DNA from: a virus
Length of the DNA stretch: 33,498 nucleotides
Reading direction: 5' to 3' (one strand)
IMG/VR virus record: IMGVR_UViG_3300047380_000453
Coordinates: 1 to 33,498 of that record
The notes beneath the pieces were generated by a model that made no database searches, was not told the origin of the DNA, and saw only the letters and a program-made list of their open reading frames with translations. Below are positions 8,164 through 15,912 of the stretch, piece after piece. Both the position numbers and the translations under genes were made by a program. Numbering within the stretch: position 1 is the stretch's first letter; every line of letters starts with the position of its first letter.

Positions 8164-9119
8164 AACTAGACTATCAAGATAAAGCAAAAGAAGATTGGTT
8201 CTTAGTTAGTTGGACCTTAAGCAATAAGTGTAACTATCGTTGTTCTTATTGTCCAGACCATTTGCACAATGGAACAACAGGACAACCTAAATGGGAAACT
8301 GTTAAAAACTTTGTTGAGAATTTTAAAGTACCTGCTAAAGAAATTTGTTATAGACTTAGTGGCGGAGAGCCTACGTATTGGAAACACTTTATTGATCTTG
8401 CAAAACTTGTTAAAGAACAAGGACACACATTTAGTTTTGTTACAAACGGAAGTCAATCAGTTGAATACTTTAAAAAGATAGATCCATATACTGATGGTAT
8501 GCTTATAAGTTACCACCCAGAATATTCAAGTGCATCACACTTTGTAGAAATTGCAAATGCAACAACTTGTGAAATTATTGTTAATTTAATGTTGCCACCA
8601 GGCAAAGAAGCATTTGACGAACAGTATAAAATAGCACAATACCTATATGATAGAACAGATAGGATGTCAATATATCCTAAAGTTATTTTAGATAAAACAG
8701 ACGGAGAGCATATTACTAATACTGTATCTCCTTATAGTAACGAACAAAAACAAATAATTGGCCAGTGGCCATTTGCTAGAGAAGTTAACGATGATAAACT
8801 ACATCGTGGCGATCTTAAACTTGACGAACAACCTATTACAGCAAACGATTTAATTATATCAGGAATGAATAACTTTGCTGGTTGGAAGTGTTGGGCAGGC
8901 ATTGACGGAGTAAACGTAGATATGTGGGGTAACCTATATAGAGCAGATTGTCAATTTGGTGGCCCAATAGGAAATATGGAACGATATAGATTACCAACTG
9001 AGCCTATTACATGCGGAAAAACAGTATGCGGATGTTTGAGTGATATATACATACGGAAGGACCGTGGCAATGGACGAAGCAGAACTGAAAGAAGCATACC
9101 GACTGTTTTGGATGGTTAA
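8160..9119 (+). CDS. Radical SAM protein (group A)
   Basis: 319 aa, the same length as its paralogue at 3353. CX3CX2C is at residues 24-31 (CNYRCSYC), followed by RLSGGEPTYW. The C-terminal part has GWKCWAGIDG, RADCQFGG and TCGKTVCGC, probable ligands of an auxiliary cluster. The first 12 residues are polar with no signal peptide. The last 16 codons or so overlap the start of the small gene at 9070, and the tail KDRGNGRSRTERS is basic and low in hydrophobic residues. Having two group A enzymes in one operon suggests two related substrates or sequential steps. Confidence 0.85.
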   Translation: MKLDYQDKAKEDWFLVSWTLSNKCNYRCSYCPDHLHNGTTGQPKWETVKNFVENFKVPAKEICYRLSGGEPTYWKHFIDLAKLVKEQGHTFSFVTNGSQSVEYFKKIDPYTDGMLISYHPEYSSASHFVEIANATTCEIIVNLMLPPGKEAFDEQYKIAQYLYDRTDRMSIYPKVILDKTDGEHITNTVSPYSNEQKQIIGQWPFAREVNDDKLHRGDLKLDEQPITANDLIISGMNNFAGWKCWAGIDGVNVDMWGNLYRADCQFGGPIGNMERYRLPTEPITCGKTVCGCLSDIYIRKDRGNGRSRTERSIPTVLDG

Positions 9120-9276
9120 AGGACATATTGATTGTAGCGATGAAACAGCATTACAATCAGCTGACAGTTATTTTAAAAGGCTGTGGAGAGCAGGAAGTGA
9201 TGGTGCTCCTTTATATGCACGGGAAGAGGGATTCGAAGAGGCTTACTTAAATAAAAAACTAAGTTCTGGACAATAG
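9070..9276 (+). CDS. Small hypothetical protein
   Basis: 68 aa from ATG 9070, with GGAAGG at 9055-9060 as ribosome site. A GTG at 9040 in the same frame would extend it but has no better site. It is acidic and helical (MDEAELKEAYRLFWMVKG) with no recognisable domain. It overlaps the upstream radical SAM gene by 50 bases, and its last 34 bases overlap the end of the convergent minus-strand radical SAM gene at 9243. It closes the left plus operon. It could be a small partner protein. No homologue recognised. Confidence 0.5.
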   Translation: MDEAELKEAYRLFWMVKGHIDCSDETALQSADSYFKRLWRAGSDGAPLYAREEGFEEAYLNKKLSSGQ

Positions 9277-10367
9277 TCTAATACGTTTTCGTTTCTAATT
9301 TTATCTAAATCTTTTGTATACTTAACAAACGTGTCTAGCAGTTTACTATCGTCTTTGCTAGTGTACTTTATATTAGGAAATCTAAAATCAATTTTGTCTA
9401 ATACGCTGTTAGGTAAAACTTGCGGATTTAAGTAAGGCGGTGTTACTACAACATTTGTAAAATATATTTCCCAGTTGTCTTGTTTATTTTCTTCAAACCA
9501 CCAATACAGTTTATCTAAGTGTGCAATGTTATATGCCATAACAGTTGTAGTAATAATTACTCTAGTTGCAAAATTAAACTGTTTTAAATTTTCATTTAGT
9601 TCTGCAAACGTAAAGTTTTTACCACCTCTAATATATTCGTATAGTCCTTCAGTACCTTCAACACTTATATTCCATTTAGTTTGACCAAACTGTTTTGCAA
9701 GTTCATGTACTTCCTCATCTACAATAGTACCATTAGTAGTCCAGTCAAGTGTAATGTTTTTAGCGATACCAAGATCAATAAACTTTTGTAATATTATTTT
9801 GTTAGCAGGTTCCATGTAAGGTTCCCCACCTAGTATGCTTAGATATTGTAAGTTCATAAATGGAGTAGGATCTTCAAACAACCGTTCTATAATTTGTTCG
9901 CTTTTATTTGTGTAACCAAACTCTGGACTGTCAACAGGGCGTTGATAATTGCTGTCCAAATTATGTAATTTGATATCATCTTTAACCCAGGCACTAGAAG
10001 CAAGTCCACTACACATACGACATTTCAAATTACAAATATTACTCATATTAAACTCCAAAAAGTAGATATCTGTGAAGTTTTTTGAGTAGTCGTAATTGGT
10101 ATTTTCCAACATTGGATTGAGTGTATCACGGAAGAATAAACGTCTGCTATGACCTGCAGATTCTTCTTTTAACGTGCATTGTTGACAAGCTGGCGGTAAC
10201 ACTCCATTACGGAAGCTATCCTTTGTGTATGACGCTGTAACGCTGTCTAAGACGGTGTTTAAAGGTGTTTTAAGCACGTTACCATAGCGTTCTTTATACA
10301 CACAGCAGGGTACAATATCACCATTAAAGCGTACTGTAATACTATGCCAAGGAGCAAAACATTTCAT
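9243..10367 (-). CDS. Radical SAM protein with N-terminal twitch-like domain (group C)
   Basis: 374 aa. The N-terminus MKCFAPWHSITVRFNGDIVP is followed by CC, then CQQC further on, matching the group C auxiliary motif. The radical SAM core is SNICNLKCRMCSG (CX3CX2C) with LGGEPYMEP downstream. This is the last gene of the minus operon that starts at 15173. It overlaps the propeller-like gene at 10364 by 4 bases, so it is translated together with a probable substrate or scaffold. Its 3' end overlaps the convergent gene at 9070. It is shorter than the 433-aa paralogue at 6215, mostly in the C-terminal half. Confidence 0.85.
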   Translation of the reverse strand: MKCFAPWHSITVRFNGDIVPCCVYKERYGNVLKTPLNTVLDSVTASYTKDSFRNGVLPPACQQCTLKEESAGHSRRLFFRDTLNPMLENTNYDYSKNFTDIYFLEFNMSNICNLKCRMCSGLASSAWVKDDIKLHNLDSNYQRPVDSPEFGYTNKSEQIIERLFEDPTPFMNLQYLSILGGEPYMEPANKIILQKFIDLGIAKNITLDWTTNGTIVDEEVHELAKQFGQTKWNISVEGTEGLYEYIRGGKNFTFAELNENLKQFNFATRVIITTTVMAYNIAHLDKLYWWFEENKQDNWEIYFTNVVVTPPYLNPQVLPNSVLDKIDFRFPNIKYTSKDDSKLLDTFVKYTKDLDKIRNENVLDYCPELSFLFK

Positions 10368-11491
10368 ATTTTGGTTACCTCTTTTACCTTCAAATTATCA
10401 CCAAAAACAAAGATAAAATGTTCCTGTGTTTCGATGTGGTATCCTAATACATTTATGTAGTCTTTGTGTATAATAGGTCTACCAAAAATTAAACCTTTGA
10501 AAGTTTCGTCTTTAACAATATACCCTTGATCGTCAATTACTATAACAGGACAACTAGGTGTTCCGCTTGGAAAGAAGTACGCATTGCCTTTGTATTCAAT
10601 ACCACATCTAAATCTATATTTGCCACCAAAGTCTAATTTGATATCAAACTGTGTAGTTTCTTTTGTAACTGTATCAAATACTAATCCCCAGTTACTATCA
10701 TTAGCATGTTCATCACCGTAAGGTACAGCAACAATTTTATCACCTAGTAATACACCGCAGTTATATTTTTTAGCAAAGTCTACTCCGTCGATAGTATGAT
10801 ACGTAGCAGTATTTGTTTCTGTATCAAACTCTACAATAGTGTTAAGTCCTTTAGTTTCTCCAAACGGTAAACTGTATAATGTATTACCTTTAACAATAAT
10901 GTCTGTGTACTTTCTAGTAATATTAGGATCAACATCTAATTCATAACTTTGATATTGTTCACCATCAAAACTTAAAAGCGTATTGTAACCAGGTTCATCG
11001 CCTCTAGGCATACTCCAATATCGTCCGTTGCAGTACACAGTTCCCATATGTAACTTTTTACCTTTAATAGGCAACTCATGTGTTTTAATTATTCCGTCAA
11101 TGTACAATCCAAAGTTTGTATCTTCATATCCTAATGGAAAACTAAATGCAGTCTTTCCGTTTGTTGCTACACTATAAAATTGTCCTTTACCTTTGAATGG
11201 TAATGTATGATAGTAAGGTGTTGTGCCACGTAGTTCTACAACAGTATTGAATTCGTCCCAAATACCATATGGAAGAAACCAACTGCTATCTTTAATTTGT
11301 GCAACAGCATTAGTCTTGCTAGTTGCTGGTAGCAAATCTAAATTAATATAATCACCTTTGTAAAATACTTTACTGTAGTCTTTACATTTTTCTGTAGCAA
11401 ACGGAGGGCTCAGTAATTCATTGTTATGCTCAACTAGAAGCATATGCTTAATAGATTGTTCTTTGTAAAAGTCTTGAAATGCTTTATACAT
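10364..11491 (-). CDS. Beta-propeller-like repeat protein 1
   Basis: 375 aa with no catalytic motif. A unit of about 40-50 residues recurs around a core of hydrophobic strand, Pro-aromatic/Arg-Gly, acidic turn, Asn, then strand ending in FD. Visible copies: FLPYGIWDEFNTVV, FSFPLGYEDTNFG, WSMPRGDEPGYNTLL, YSLPFGETKGLNTIV, VAVPYGDEHANDS and YFFPSGTPSCP. Six or so copies suggest a six- or seven-bladed propeller, kelch- or NHL-like. Such folds bind ligands or proteins and are common in receptor-binding virion parts. It is homologous in pattern to the proteins at 11484 and 19723. It lies between the second propeller and a group C radical SAM gene, overlapping both. There is no signal peptide. Fold is inference from periodicity. 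Confidence 0.65.
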   Translation of the reverse strand: MYKAFQDFYKEQSIKHMLLVEHNNELLSPPFATEKCKDYSKVFYKGDYINLDLLPATSKTNAVAQIKDSSWFLPYGIWDEFNTVVELRGTTPYYHTLPFKGKGQFYSVATNGKTAFSFPLGYEDTNFGLYIDGIIKTHELPIKGKKLHMGTVYCNGRYWSMPRGDEPGYNTLLSFDGEQYQSYELDVDPNITRKYTDIIVKGNTLYSLPFGETKGLNTIVEFDTETNTATYHTIDGVDFAKKYNCGVLLGDKIVAVPYGDEHANDSNWGLVFDTVTKETTQFDIKLDFGGKYRFRCGIEYKGNAYFFPSGTPSCPVIVIDDQGYIVKDETFKGLIFGRPIIHKDYINVLGYHIETQEHFIFVFGDNLKVKEVTKI

Positions 11492-12728
11492 TATTTAGAT
11501 CCACAGTATGTACTACTTGTTCTTTTACTGTATCAAAAACTAATACAGTTTGAAATGATGCACTTTCTCCATATGGAAATGCAAAAATTACATCTTCATG
11601 TATTAAACAGTTGTTATACTTTTCTATTGTAGTTGAGTCTTTAAAATAATCTCCTACATCTATAGTATAGTACGAATCGTCTTTAGTGTCAACTACTAAT
11701 ATTTCTGCAAGGTCTCCTTGACTCTTCCAAGTTTCTATAGGTTCGCATACACAACCACCTCGAGGAATGTAATATAATTTTCCTTGGCTGTTTTCTACAC
11801 CAGCAAAGTATTTTTTACTTTCTTTTCCTATATGCAAATCTTGTGTGTACCATGCATCAATGTTGCTGTCAATGATAAGCATTTCACTCCAGTCTTCATC
11901 ATGTCCTGCAGGTGGAAAATAAATCTTCCCATTACGTGCAACAGTATGTGAATAATACATTCTGCTTGTTTCTTTTAATCCTGTGTTTTCACTAAACCAA
12001 CGTGTTCCGTCAAAACGTAATAAAGTATCAAACTCTGGGTTTTCGCTGTATGGCGGAGCATATAATTTACGTCCTACTTTTGCTAACGTAGTAAATTTTT
12101 TATTAGTGTATTGTATATCAGCTACGTCTAACCAATGGTTACGCATATCAATAATTTCGTATTTCATAGTGTTACAATCGTAATGAATTCTATGATGGAA
12201 CATAGGAGGATCAGGTGCTTCACCGCGAGGTACTCCGTAAATAATTCCATCTATCATTTGTGTAGTATGCCATTTTTTACAATCTTCAATTGGTACTTCT
12301 ATATGCACATGCGTTAGTGTATGGTCATTTAGATTAAGATGCATAGCCCAACTAAACGGTTCATGTTCTCCGTAAGGTAATGCTACAATTTCATTACCGT
12401 GTATATGTCCTTGTATGTATTTGCCTTTGCCTTTAGGAGATACTTCAATGTATTCTATAGCATCTGTTTCTGTATCAACAACTAGGATCTTACTTTCGTT
12501 ATATGGTAAGAAGTAAATTAAGTTACGGTAAACAATACCATTCTGCCACTTTTCTGTAGACTCGTCAACATCAAGTTTAATTTTTGTAATATCATATGTA
12601 GTTGGATCCATTTTAAGCATATAGTCAATGCTTTCGTTTAATCCAAATGGTGGAATGTAGATCATTCCATTACTACCTAGTGTAGCGTAACTAAAGGCTT
12701 GCGGGGTCAAATTTATCTCCAAATGCAC
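11484..12728 (-). CDS. Beta-propeller-like repeat protein 2
   Basis: 414 aa with eight recognisable repeat cores: IYIPPFGLNES, YFLPYNESK, VALPYGEHEP, YGVPRGEAPDPP, YAPPYSENPEFD, YFPPAGHDEDW, YYIPRGGCVCEP and FAFPYGESASF. Each is followed by strands often ending in hydrophobic-x-x-D. This points to a seven- or eight-bladed propeller. Copy 7 contains an unusual C-V-C pair, which could be a modification or metal site. ATG 12728 overlaps the kinase gene by 38 bases and has only a weak ribosome site, so translation is probably coupled. The next gene, propeller 1, overlaps it by 8 bases. Role unknown; candidate substrate or scaffold for the surrounding enzymes. Confidence 0.65.
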   Translation of the reverse strand: MHLEINLTPQAFSYATLGSNGMIYIPPFGLNESIDYMLKMDPTTYDITKIKLDVDESTEKWQNGIVYRNLIYFLPYNESKILVVDTETDAIEYIEVSPKGKGKYIQGHIHGNEIVALPYGEHEPFSWAMHLNLNDHTLTHVHIEVPIEDCKKWHTTQMIDGIIYGVPRGEAPDPPMFHHRIHYDCNTMKYEIIDMRNHWLDVADIQYTNKKFTTLAKVGRKLYAPPYSENPEFDTLLRFDGTRWFSENTGLKETSRMYYSHTVARNGKIYFPPAGHDEDWSEMLIIDSNIDAWYTQDLHIGKESKKYFAGVENSQGKLYYIPRGGCVCEPIETWKSQGDLAEILVVDTKDDSYYTIDVGDYFKDSTTIEKYNNCLIHEDVIFAFPYGESASFQTVLVFDTVKEQVVHTVDLNNV

Positions 12729-13146
12729 TTGTTAAATCAGAATGTAGTTTAGTCATGATTTGTTCTTCGTTGTATAACCCAACGTTATCCCAATCTACCA
12801 TATACATTTTATCACCGTCAATCATAATATTACTTAGTACCCAGTCGTAGTGTGCATACGGACTAGTTTCATTGATAGTAAACTTACAAAAGTCGTAAAT
12901 CTTTTTTATAAACTGTGGTGTGTGAGCAAACTCACTTGCCGGTGTACCAGGAACTTTGTGATATTCAATAAACATCTTTTCGTCATCAACGCCCCAATCA
13001 ATTACCCAGCCTTCCATAACTTCATCAAGTATAATAATATGTTCTTCAAGTCTTTCTCGATCAATCACAGTCCATTCTTTACGGAACCTGTCTTCAAGCT
13101 CAAATACTTTTCTACCCCATTCGGTATTTTCTTTAATTAATTTCAT
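12691..13146 (-). CDS. Mini APH/choline-kinase-like protein
   Basis: 151 aa with the catalytic core of an aminoglycoside phosphotransferase-type kinase. HYDWVLSN at residues 99-106 matches the HxDxxxxN loop (catalytic Asp101, metal-binding Asn106), and VDWDNVG at 117-123 gives the second metal Asp. A hinge-like strand EHIIILDEVMEGWVID precedes them. Normal members are 250-350 aa; this one has almost no N-lobe, with no glycine-rich loop and no clear ATP-binding lysine. It may phosphorylate a sugar or small molecule with a reduced fold, need a partner, or be a pseudokinase. ATG 13146 overlaps the upstream radical SAM gene by 14 bases, and its end overlaps propeller 2. The reading frame is intact, so this is not simple decay. 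Confidence 0.6.
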   Translation of the reverse strand: MKLIKENTEWGRKVFELEDRFRKEWTVIDRERLEEHIIILDEVMEGWVIDWGVDDEKMFIEYHKVPGTPASEFAHTPQFIKKIYDFCKFTINETSPYAHYDWVLSNIMIDGDKMYMVDWDNVGLYNEEQIMTKLHSDLTSAFGDKFDPASL

Positions 13147-14206
13147 AAGCCTTTGCCACCTCTGGCAAGTAATCTTTAATGTACATCTTACGCCAATTAT
13201 CTTGCTTTGTTATTTGTCTTATGAAGTGTTCAATAATTTTAGGATCACTGGGATGATCTGCCCATCCGTCAACATCTGGATGTATTCCTTTAAACTGTTC
13301 CTTTAAACTATCAGGAGCATTTTTAACATGTAACCACTCTGGAAGAATTAATAAGTTATCGTAAATTTTAAAATTATTCTTAGTAGCATATTCTTTAAGC
13401 TCGTCATAGTATAACGCATTAAGAATACTAAGTGTTGGAGTTACGTCAACTTTACAAAACTCTGCATACTTTTGTGCATTAACTTCTATTTCGTCCCATT
13501 TACTTCCGCTTCTAATGTAATTAATTTTATCACTTGCGGCATCTAAGCTAAGACTCATAACTACTAATTTAAATCTCTTTAGTAGTTTCTCAATTCTAGG
13601 GTTCCATAACGTTCCGTTAGTATTAAATCTAACTACTACACTTGGATCAAGTCTTTCTAAAAACTTATCTAAGTGTCTAACCATCATAGGTTCGCCACCT
13701 GTTAGATAAACTTCTCTAATAGGCAAGTCATCAAACTTTTTCATTGTTTCTTCTGATGCCCAATTAAAGTTTGGAACTTCAAGCACTCCGTGTAATGGAA
13801 CAATACCGGCCTTCTTCATTTCGATAGCTTCTTCGGCAATACTACTACTGCTCATTTCCCAACAGCTAACACATTTAAGATTACAACTATTACCAAATCT
13901 AATATCAAGATGACTTAGTCCAGGACCATAAAAGTTTCTAACGTATCTAGTACCGTCTGGTTTTACTCTAGTACGCATACTGTCAATACCTTGTAGTTCT
14001 TGTTGTTCACAACGTGTACAAGCATCTGGCCATTTACCTTCTTCCATCTCCTTAACAGTCTTTTTATGAAAGTCACTGTCATGCCATTCTTGTGGGGTAT
14101 GTGTTTTAATATTTTCTTTATTAGTTTGTTCAAGGCTAACACAACATAGACGATATTGTCCATCTGATCGTACACAAACTTGATTGTCTAAGTATTTACA
14201 TCTCAC
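13133..14206 (-). CDS. Radical SAM protein with N-terminal twitch-like domain (group C)
   Basis: 357 aa. The N-terminus MRCKYLDNQVCVRSDGQYRL is followed by CC, then ACTRCEQQE, giving the N-terminal auxiliary motif, though the PWxH of its paralogues is absent. The core is RFGNSCNLKCVSCWEM (CX3CX2C), followed by YLTGGEPMM and later VVRFNTNGTLWN. The start is a GTG (14206-14204) with GAGG 10 bases upstream, inside the end of the preceding radical SAM gene (11-base overlap). It is followed by the mini-kinase gene. Substrate unknown; family resemblance to the proteins at 6215 and 9243 is clear in the cysteine pattern. Confidence 0.84.
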   Translation of the reverse strand: MRCKYLDNQVCVRSDGQYRLCCVSLEQTNKENIKTHTPQEWHDSDFHKKTVKEMEEGKWPDACTRCEQQELQGIDSMRTRVKPDGTRYVRNFYGPGLSHLDIRFGNSCNLKCVSCWEMSSSSIAEEAIEMKKAGIVPLHGVLEVPNFNWASEETMKKFDDLPIREVYLTGGEPMMVRHLDKFLERLDPSVVVRFNTNGTLWNPRIEKLLKRFKLVVMSLSLDAASDKINYIRSGSKWDEIEVNAQKYAEFCKVDVTPTLSILNALYYDELKEYATKNNFKIYDNLLILPEWLHVKNAPDSLKEQFKGIHPDVDGWADHPSDPKIIEHFIRQITKQDNWRKMYIKDYLPEVAKAYEIN

Positions 14207-15173
14207 CGCAGGTTACCTCACATATTTTAAATCTGTTTTTACTTGGCATTAATAATTCTTCACCTTCAATTATATCTGTTAATGATCTATCGTTTACATT
14301 TGGCCATACAATATCATTTTGTTGTTTAGCATACGGACTATTAATGTCTTTAGGCCAACGGTCACTTAGTAAGTAACAACAAGGTAATACTTCACCTATA
14401 TGGTTAATTTGTATTTTTCTTTTGTTTTGCCATTTGCATTTTATAGTAGTTTCGCTAAAGTCTTTAATTTTTTCTAATCTTTCAACTTGGTCAAGATGTT
14501 TACTATCATATTTAACTACACGAGCTTCGTCTTTTTTATTTGCTTTAAATTTTTCAATAGCACCGTCAACTATACTATTAAGAGCAGTAAAAGTATAACC
14601 ACCATTAATGTCAAATTTTAAAAAGCCCATGTCTTTGCTTAACTGTTCTACTTCTTCTAACTGATGTGCATTATGTTCAAACACTAGCATACGCCAACGT
14701 GCTTTACCACCGGCTTGTATAAACGCTTTAGCGTTATTCATAATGCGTTCCCATATAACTCCTCGTCTGTACAAATGATTAGTATCTTCTAATCCGTCTA
14801 TACTCCAAGTAACGCCACTAGGTTGCTTAAATTTCTTTAATACGTTTGCTAGTGCAACATATTGTTCTGGCATACCTACACCACCATTAGTATGAATCAT
14901 AATTTGTATATCTTCTGAAGCGGCATATTCAAGTGCTTCAACCAAAATAGGATTCATTAATGCATCACCATAATTACCATTAAATATTATTTCATTAGTA
15001 GTAGCATTATCTATGATATTTTTCCATGTTTCCATAGTCATGTGGCTTAATGGCATTGAAGGATTTACCTTAACACCACCTAAATTTCTACTACAATTTC
15101 CGCACATAGAATTACAATGACTTGTGAAATCAACGACAATCGCATCTAGTGTATCAGCAGTTAGGTAAGGCAT
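14196..15173 (-). CDS. Radical SAM/SPASM-type protein (group B)
   Basis: 325 aa from ATG 15173. CX3CX2C is at residues 20-27 (CNSMCGNC). GNYGDALMNP replaces the GGEP, as GNLGDPIMAKD does in the paralogue at 5224. The C-terminal cysteines are IKCKWQNKRK, GEVLPCCYLL and FKICEVTCGEM, a SPASM-like auxiliary region. I prefer ATG 15173 because it gives the same distance to the first cysteine as in the paralogue. An ATG at 15203 (10 residues longer) is possible, and the frame stays open to 15278. Neither has a Shine-Dalgarno site. This is the first gene of the minus operon, divergent from the oxygenase gene at 15213. It overlaps the next radical SAM gene by 11 bases. Confidence 0.82.
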   Translation of the reverse strand: MPYLTADTLDAIVVDFTSHCNSMCGNCSRNLGGVKVNPSMPLSHMTMETWKNIIDNATTNEIIFNGNYGDALMNPILVEALEYAASEDIQIMIHTNGGVGMPEQYVALANVLKKFKQPSGVTWSIDGLEDTNHLYRRGVIWERIMNNAKAFIQAGGKARWRMLVFEHNAHQLEEVEQLSKDMGFLKFDINGGYTFTALNSIVDGAIEKFKANKKDEARVVKYDSKHLDQVERLEKIKDFSETTIKCKWQNKRKIQINHIGEVLPCCYLLSDRWPKDINSPYAKQQNDIVWPNVNDRSLTDIIEGEELLMPSKNRFKICEVTCGEM

Positions 15174-15186
15174 AAGTATATTTAAC
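15171..15186. promoter_or_regulatory. Possible pair of imperfect late promoter boxes
   Basis: Between the two divergent operons the plus strand has CATAAGTA (15171-15178), and directly next to it the minus strand has GTTAAATA (15186-15179). Each differs by one base from the NATAAATA boxes elsewhere in the window. The plus box would give a leader of about 29 bases for the gene at 15213. The minus box would start transcription at about the ATG at 15173, a nearly leaderless message, which would fit the missing ribosome site. Weak evidence. Confidence 0.3.
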
Positions 15187-15212
15187 AGATAGTTTAATGA
15201 CATAGTAGAGTT

Positions 15213-15911
15213 ATGACAGCAGATATAGAACACATAAAACGTAGAAAAGACATTGTTACTGTAAAGTATCCAGAGCAATTTGACCCTAAATGGGTTATAA
15301 TGGAAAGTGGCTGGCCTTGTTTTAGGCTAAGTGCATTAGATAACCAGCCTTGGAAAGAAATGCACAAAGAAGCTGAAGCACTTGCAGACAAGTTTCATTT
15401 ACACAGAGAAACTACATATGGCAAAGGTTGGAAAAGTCTAACACTACACGGACTAAATGAAGATACTCAAAGTTTAAACACTTACGGTGATAGACAAGAA
15501 TCAATTAAACAGCTAGATTGGACTTGGGTAGCAGACGAATGTCCTGTTACTAAAAAGTTTTTAACAGATGTGTGGCCTGCAGAGTTTTTAAATCGTGTAA
15601 GATTTATGTTACTTGAACCAGGTGGATACATTCTTCCACACCAAGATAGGTCAGATGAAGAAAAGCGTTTGAGTGTTTGTAATATTAGTCTAAACAATCC
15701 AGAAAATTGTAACTTTATTTTTAAAGACCACGGTATAGTTCCGTTTGAAGACCAAGGTAGTGCGTTCCTTATGGACATATCAAACGTACATGCAGTATAT
15801 AACGATAGTGATACGCCTCGTATACATATGATTATACATTATGAACTAGGCAGACGTATTAGAGATTTCTTTTATGTACTAAGACAAAGCTATTATACTA
15901 ATCAGGGGTAA
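15213..15911 (+). CDS. 2OG-Fe(II) oxygenase, aspartyl beta-hydroxylase-like
   Basis: 232 aa. The iron site is HQD at residues 143-145 (ILPHQDRSD) with His193 (SNVHAVYN), and Arg203 (TPRIHMIIH) is placed to bind the 2-oxoglutarate carboxylate. This HxD...H...R spacing is that of the aspartyl/asparaginyl beta-hydroxylase group, which hydroxylates side chains in proteins. The part before residue 120 is not recognised and may hold the substrate site (FRLSALDNQPWKEMHK). It opens the second plus operon, with one base between its stop and the ATG of the next gene. It is the longest of the operon's hydroxylases after the one at 18976. Confidence 0.78.
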   Translation: MTADIEHIKRRKDIVTVKYPEQFDPKWVIMESGWPCFRLSALDNQPWKEMHKEAEALADKFHLHRETTYGKGWKSLTLHGLNEDTQSLNTYGDRQESIKQLDWTWVADECPVTKKFLTDVWPAEFLNRVRFMLLEPGGYILPHQDRSDEEKRLSVCNISLNNPENCNFIFKDHGIVPFEDQGSAFLMDISNVHAVYNDSDTPRIHMIIHYELGRRIRDFFYVLRQSYYTNQG

Positions 15912-15912
15912 C

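Noticed and set aside
1740-9240. TTCGA sequences that could be tRNA T-loops
   Set aside because: They lie inside confident coding frames, without acceptor or anticodon stems around them.
12850-13140. Plus-strand frame opposite the mini-kinase
   Set aside because: Phe/Asn-rich antisense shadow of a gene with clear kinase motifs.
12691-13146. Kinase as a decayed pseudogene
   Set aside because: Frame, catalytic residues and overlaps with both neighbours are intact.
15174-15278. N-terminal extension of the group B radical SAM protein
   Set aside because: The extension runs across the divergent promoter region and into the oxygenase gene, and the paralogue at 5224 has no such extension.
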